This document shows, one piece after another, positions 59,873 through 64,000 of a stretch of 64,000 bases of DNA. The position numbers and the translations under genes are program-made. This stretch comes from Panagrolaimus kolymaensis (taxonomy: Eukaryota; Nematoda; Chromadorea; Rhabditida; Panagrolaimidae). The notes under the pieces are model-generated. The model was not told the DNA's origin. It did no database searches and saw only the letters and a list, made by a program, of their open reading frames with translations. The stretch lies in contig JAJQJQ010000038.1 in NCBI GenBank assembly GCA_028622995.1, forward strand, positions 744,001 to 808,000, in the 5' to 3' direction. Every line of letters begins with the position of its first letter. Positions within the stretch are counted from its first letter, which is position 1.

Positions 59873-61095
59873 CCTTCCTTGTTTAAGTTGATGTCACTAT
59901 AAAAAAAATGAGTTTAAACAACAGTCTCTTAATTTTTTACTACTTTAAAAACATAAGAGTTTTATATAAAATTGAAGAAGCAAAAGCAAAAAAAATTTGC
60001 TTTAGCACAAAAGAATAAATATTCGCGAAACAAAAAAAAATAGAAAAAAAGAAAAGGGTGCATTGTTTCAAGGATAGGTGTTTATCAAAAAAACCTAGGA
60101 ATTGAATGAATAAATGACTCGTTAGCATTTTTTTCATTATTGAGTTTACTCATTTTTTCTTTCTCTTTGTATTGTTGATTGACGAGAAAGACGTGGTGGT
60201 GTGGTGCTAAACAAAGTTCTACGCTGTCTTTTTTTGGAAATTGTTTGGAGACAATAATTAAGGAATGATAAAAGAATGGAAACCTGGTAAAAAAGGAGTC
60301 AATAAACTTTTTCAACAAAAAATGTATTTTTTGATAATCGAAAAATGCTTTTAAATAGCTAAAAAAAGGTTAGACGGAAGATTAAAAAAATAAGGTGCGT
60401 AACGGATCAAGAAAACAGACGAAAAAGAAAAAAAGGTGTTGCAAATAAATGTTTGCAAAATATATTAAAGTTTCAAAGTTTCAGGAAACGAATGATACAT
60501 ATAAGCTTTGCTAAGGTTTTTGTCATGAAAAGAAAACAAAATAAAAAATTGGAAATAATAAAAAAAACTCTGCGGCAATAAAAAGTCTAATAATTGGTGA
60601 TCTCAACATTTTTTCACGACATCTTGACATAGTAAAATGTTAATATTAAAAAGCAATAAAAAAAAGTAACTTTTTTACCGCAAAAATATGGCAAATAAAG
60701 AGAAAAAAGTATCAAATATTATGAGTCAAGAAATTATGTGATCGCAAAATAAAACTTTTTTCAAGGATTATAATGACCGATAGAAATTGGCTAATACTTG
60801 CCGGTGGCGACTATCGCTTATGAAACGACGACGACGACACAATGTTTTAGGAAGGCATCAAACAAGAAGCTTTTAACAAACGACAAGAAGAATTTAAAAA
60901 GCTTTTTTCTTTCTCCTCAAACATACCTTAAAGAAAAACAAGGGTAGTAGGCGTTCGCAAAAACACAGAGAGAAAATGAAAGAGGCATTACAATCAACTA
61001 ACAAAAAAAAGCCATTCATCCAAAGCCGCCTTTGCTAGTTACATAGCTGCTGCCGTTGGCGTTTTTCGATCACTGGCAGGCAGGCAAACAACAAA

Positions 61096-61116
61096 ACGTC
61101 GACGTCGACGACGACA
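61096..61116. repeat. GTC/GAC cluster with palindromic core
   Basis: cgtcgacgtcgacgacgac: overlapping GTCGAC palindromes followed by GAC triplets. Confidence 0.7.
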
Positions 61117-61635
61117 AATACGAAGGTGGGCCGGGCATATACATATAACTTTTATTTTATTTTATTTTTTTCGCCCACGTAATTTACGAGAGCGGCATTG
61201 TTTCGGAAAAAAATAAATACATTTTATATATTGGTGCGGCGGCTTTAGCGAAGGAAGACAATCTTTCAAGTGTAGAAAGAAGTAAAGTCTGTGCTTACTT
61301 GCTTGCTCCTGTTTGCTGCTAAAAGACTAGGAAAAGAAAGAATAGAAAAAAATCATTGTCAGTTGCTCTTTTTTTTTGTGTCCGCAAAAAAAAGAAAAAA
61401 GTAAGGATAGATAGATGAGCGAGAAAAAAAAGCAGCAGTAGCACCCCACGAGAGGATGATGATGGCGGCTGTGGCTGTGATGGTGCTGGATTGCAAAGGG
61501 AGCAAGGAGAAAGTTAGATTTGTTGTTATTGCTGCAGCCAGCTTAGCTTCTTTTCCAGCATTTATTGCTACTATTGCTTTGTTCAGTTCATCAATATTGC
61601 AAAAAAAAAAAATATAAAGAGAACTCAACAAGTAG

Positions 61636-61658
61636 TCAGTTAGTCAGTCAGTCAGTGA
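61636..61658. repeat. AGTC tandem repeat
   Basis: Imperfect 4-bp tandem run (agtc)n in a non-coding region. A (GGTT)n run lies at 61869-61886. Confidence 0.7.
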
Positions 61659-63381
61659 TCGCCTCCCCCTCGTCTTGATCTCTTTCTTTTTCTTTTTTAT
61701 CCAGAGGCACAAAAAAAGAAGGTTTATTTACGAACAAATTTTTTTTGCTGCTTTCTTTTCTTTCTTTTTATTTTTCTATACAAATCTTACTAATCCTCCC
61801 GGATATATATATTTTTTTACTTCTCTTCTAAAAGTAAGCATACCGCCTTTGATTTGACATTTATCGGTCGGTTGGTTGGTTGGTGGTGGTGTTGGTTTAT
61901 TTACAATTAATCTCAAGTAAAAAAAGCTTCCTAATCAAAAAAAAAAGGTGTTTATGTTCTTTCTAAATGAGTTCTAAATTTTAGTAAATAAAAAATAACG
62001 AGTAAAAGTATTTTCTTTAAAAACTAAAGAAAAAAAATATCATGGAAAAATATAGTAGTCCAAGCTTTTAAATTTTAGTGTTTAAAAAAACGGTTTTCAT
62101 TTAAAAAATATGGATGACAAGCAAATTGAAACAAAACAAAAAAAAGCTTGCGTCTTTTTTTCTCCAGAACATCTGGATCCTACACATTAAATCAATAACA
62201 GCGAAAAAGAAGAAGAATAAAAGAATAAAGAACAAGTTATTATTATTATATTTTAGTAGCAAATAAAATAAAAAACAACAAATATAAAAAAGAATAAAAG
62301 TCAAGATTAATAAAACTACACGATTTGTTGTGAAGTTTACACGCTTCCAATTTTCTAATGGATCAAGAAAGAAAGAAAGTATTGCAGCAAAGAAAACAAC
62401 AAACAAATGCGCCACATACATATTCATAGAAATGTGGTTGCTGTTGTTGTTCATGCGTCTGCCTGCGCCTTCTCTTTTTCAGCATGCATCGTCGTCAGTC
62501 TTGTTGTTGCAGGGTTCTTTTTTTTTTTTTGAAACATGAAAATAAAATGCTTTATAAGGAAGAAATGAAAGAAACGTGTGTGAATTGGAGAGCTGACTGA
62601 CTGGCAATAGGACGACGACGCACACTTCCAAATATTTCACTGAAACACAAAAATATTTCTTTTTCTTCTTTTTTTAGGTGGTTTAATATTTTTGAGGTTA
62701 TTCGGTTTTTTTGTTTATTCACATTATTATAATTTTATTGACAACTTTTTTGACTTTCTTTTGTATGTATTTATGGTAATTTTTTTCTTTCTTTAAAATT
62801 AACTTCAATTAAGTTTTATTATGCAAAAATTGAGAAAAGAGTCTTTTAAGATTTAAACTTTTTTATTAAAAATTTTTATACAATAAAATATTTTCGAGAA
62901 AAGGTAAAACAAAAAAAAATAACACGCTTACAAAACCCAAGAAAGAAAAAAATTTGAAGTAAAATATTAAAAAAATAAAAAATATTACACCTGTTTATAT
63001 TTAAATATCTTTGATGCTCACAACGCTTGTTTATTATAGATAGGCATGGTTAGCGGCTGAAGTGGATTTTAAAAGAAAAAATGCTAACAAAATTTTTTTT
63101 CACATTTAAACAGCCATTAAAATTTTTTATGTCGGCAAAAAAATCAATTTGTGTTTACTTTTTTTCATTAAAGTTTGGGCCTCAATAAAAAAAAATGTTG
63201 TAAGATACATCAAACATAAAGTCGACAGTCGTCTTTAAGGAGGAGGATGATTTTAAAAATATCAAAGCCACGCGAAAGAAATTTCCGCGAAGTTTTTTAC
63301 TCGAATATTTAAAGAAAGAAAAAAATCACATAAATTAATAATTTTTTTAAAAGGAAATATTTTTTCTAAGGAACAAAGCTG

Positions 63382-63974
63382 CTAGCATGTTTGAGCATAA
63401 GGTTTACAACTAAGCAATGTTGGAGTTGGATGTCCGCCCCAACTTCCACTTTTAGCTGCTGGTACTTTACTCCACCGAAGATTTGAATCATTTGAATTTC
63501 CATTATTGCTATGATCATTCACTCCTCCATTTCTCTTAGCTGGAGGCTGTTCTTGCACAAATGGCGGCCTAACCAAATATAAAGTTTTAGTTAATACTGC
63601 AAATTCTTTTGTATCTAATAATGCAAAAATTTTTGCGACTTTTGTAAGATGAGCAATAACTAGGCCACATTGTGGTTGCAGATTTAATATTTGCAAATGC
63701 TCCCAGTGTTTGGTATACAGATGCCCGCAGCAATGCCATAAAAGTTTTATCATTCGGCGACAGAGATGTTCAAAATCAGGGGTAAAATTGCTTCCTAAAA
63801 TTTTTTTTGATAAGAAATTTTTTTTGTTGATAAAAAATAAAAATGTTACCAAATTTAGTTGGAAATAAGGCTTCATTTTTTCTAGATCTTTCACATAAAC
63901 ACATAACATTATCAATATATTGTATAGCAGAATATTGATGCCTTTTACCCTTTTCATCAATAAATGAAGCTTTC
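63382..63974 (-). CDS. MOB2-like kinase co-activator, 5'-partial
   Basis: MOB adaptor that binds and activates NDR/LATS-type kinases. Visible exons are 63974-63850 and 63794-63382 (about 179 aa); earlier exons lie beyond 64000. The segment DEKGKRHQYSAIQYIDNVM then ALFPTKFG matches MOB2 better than MOB1 or MOB4. Later come CRRMIKLLWHCCGHLYTKHW, with the H-x4-H zinc ligands typical of MOB proteins, and AKIFALLDTKEFAVLTKTL. The C-terminal 60 residues are low-complexity (Asn/Ser/Pro) and end KPYAQTC, a nematode-specific tail or lineage addition. The first pair of Cys zinc ligands should be in the missing 5' part. Confident for the family, moderate for the MOB2 subtype. Confidence 0.85.
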
Positions 63975-64000
63975 CTGAAAATCAAAATTGCAATTTAATA

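Larger units (their letters stand above)
59873..63381. other. Gene-poor interval
   Basis: 3.5 kb between the DIM-1 start and the MOB2-like stop. It contains GAC clusters at 60824-60838 and 61096-61116, tandem-like runs at 61636 (agtcagttagtcagtcagtcag) and 61869 (ggttggttggttggtggtgg), and poly-T/A. No gene is supported; 5' UTR introns of DIM-1 may lie here. Confidence 0.45.

Overview
This is eukaryotic DNA, almost certainly from a nematode. It is strongly AT-rich (by eye about 70-75% A+T). Genes are split by very short introns (mostly 45-60 bp) with GT donors and T-rich TTTTAG/TTTCAG acceptors. Recognisable nematode or metazoan gene types include an innexin, a DIM-1-type muscle Ig protein, and LIN-45, LIN-49, Drosha and KIN-20 homologues. 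The species cannot be named from the sequence alone; an AT-rich clade IV (tylenchid-like) nematode is a guess. No tRNA, rRNA, CRISPR array, operon or autonomous transposon was recognised. All gene models are my own hand-spliced reconstructions, and reading frame was checked across every junction.

Layout. 1-2257 (+): 3' part of a Raf kinase gene (LIN-45), cut by the window edge. 3439-5302 (+): SLC17-type MFS transporter. 5825-9589 (-): LIN-49/BRPF chromatin reader (PHD, ePHD, degenerate bromodomain, PWWP). 10369-11646 (+): unknown multi-pass membrane protein. 11873-13696 (-): small secreted protein. 14761-18387 (-): alpha-type nicotinic receptor subunit lacking the first Cys-loop cysteine. 19099-20493 (+): intronless LEM-4/ANKLE2. 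20657-24259 (-): Drosha. 25617-28019 (+): innexin. 28403-28688 (-): probable decayed gene. 28991-30056 (+): duplicated TPR protein. 31292-31375: hAT-type MITE with an 8-bp target duplication. 32231-35634 (+): TIF1/TRIM24-like RING/B-box/PHD/bromodomain protein. 36119-36718 (-): unknown. 37560-38882 (-): stargazin/TARP-like protein with a GC-AG intron. 40844-42487 (-): secreted GDSL phospholipase B. 45122-46642 (+): Ser/Asn-rich protein with two LC8-type TQT motifs. 48027-49396 (-): casein kinase 1 delta/epsilon (KIN-20). 49397-55643: 6-kb gene desert. 55644-57378 (+): secreted, possibly SXP/RAL-2-like. 57983-59872 (-): DIM-1 with two alternative last exons. 63382 to beyond 64000 (-): MOB2-like, partial.

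The genes do not form one pathway. There is a loose theme of neuromuscular signalling (nAChR, TARP-like, innexin, DIM-1) and chromatin/RNA regulation (LIN-49, TIF1-like, Drosha, LEM-4), but adjacency here is probably ordinary nematode gene order. Large gene-poor intervals (42.5-45.1, 49.4-55.6, 59.9-63.4 kb) hold homopolymer and purine/pyrimidine tracts and clusters of GAC/GTC triplets that stand out against the AT-rich background.
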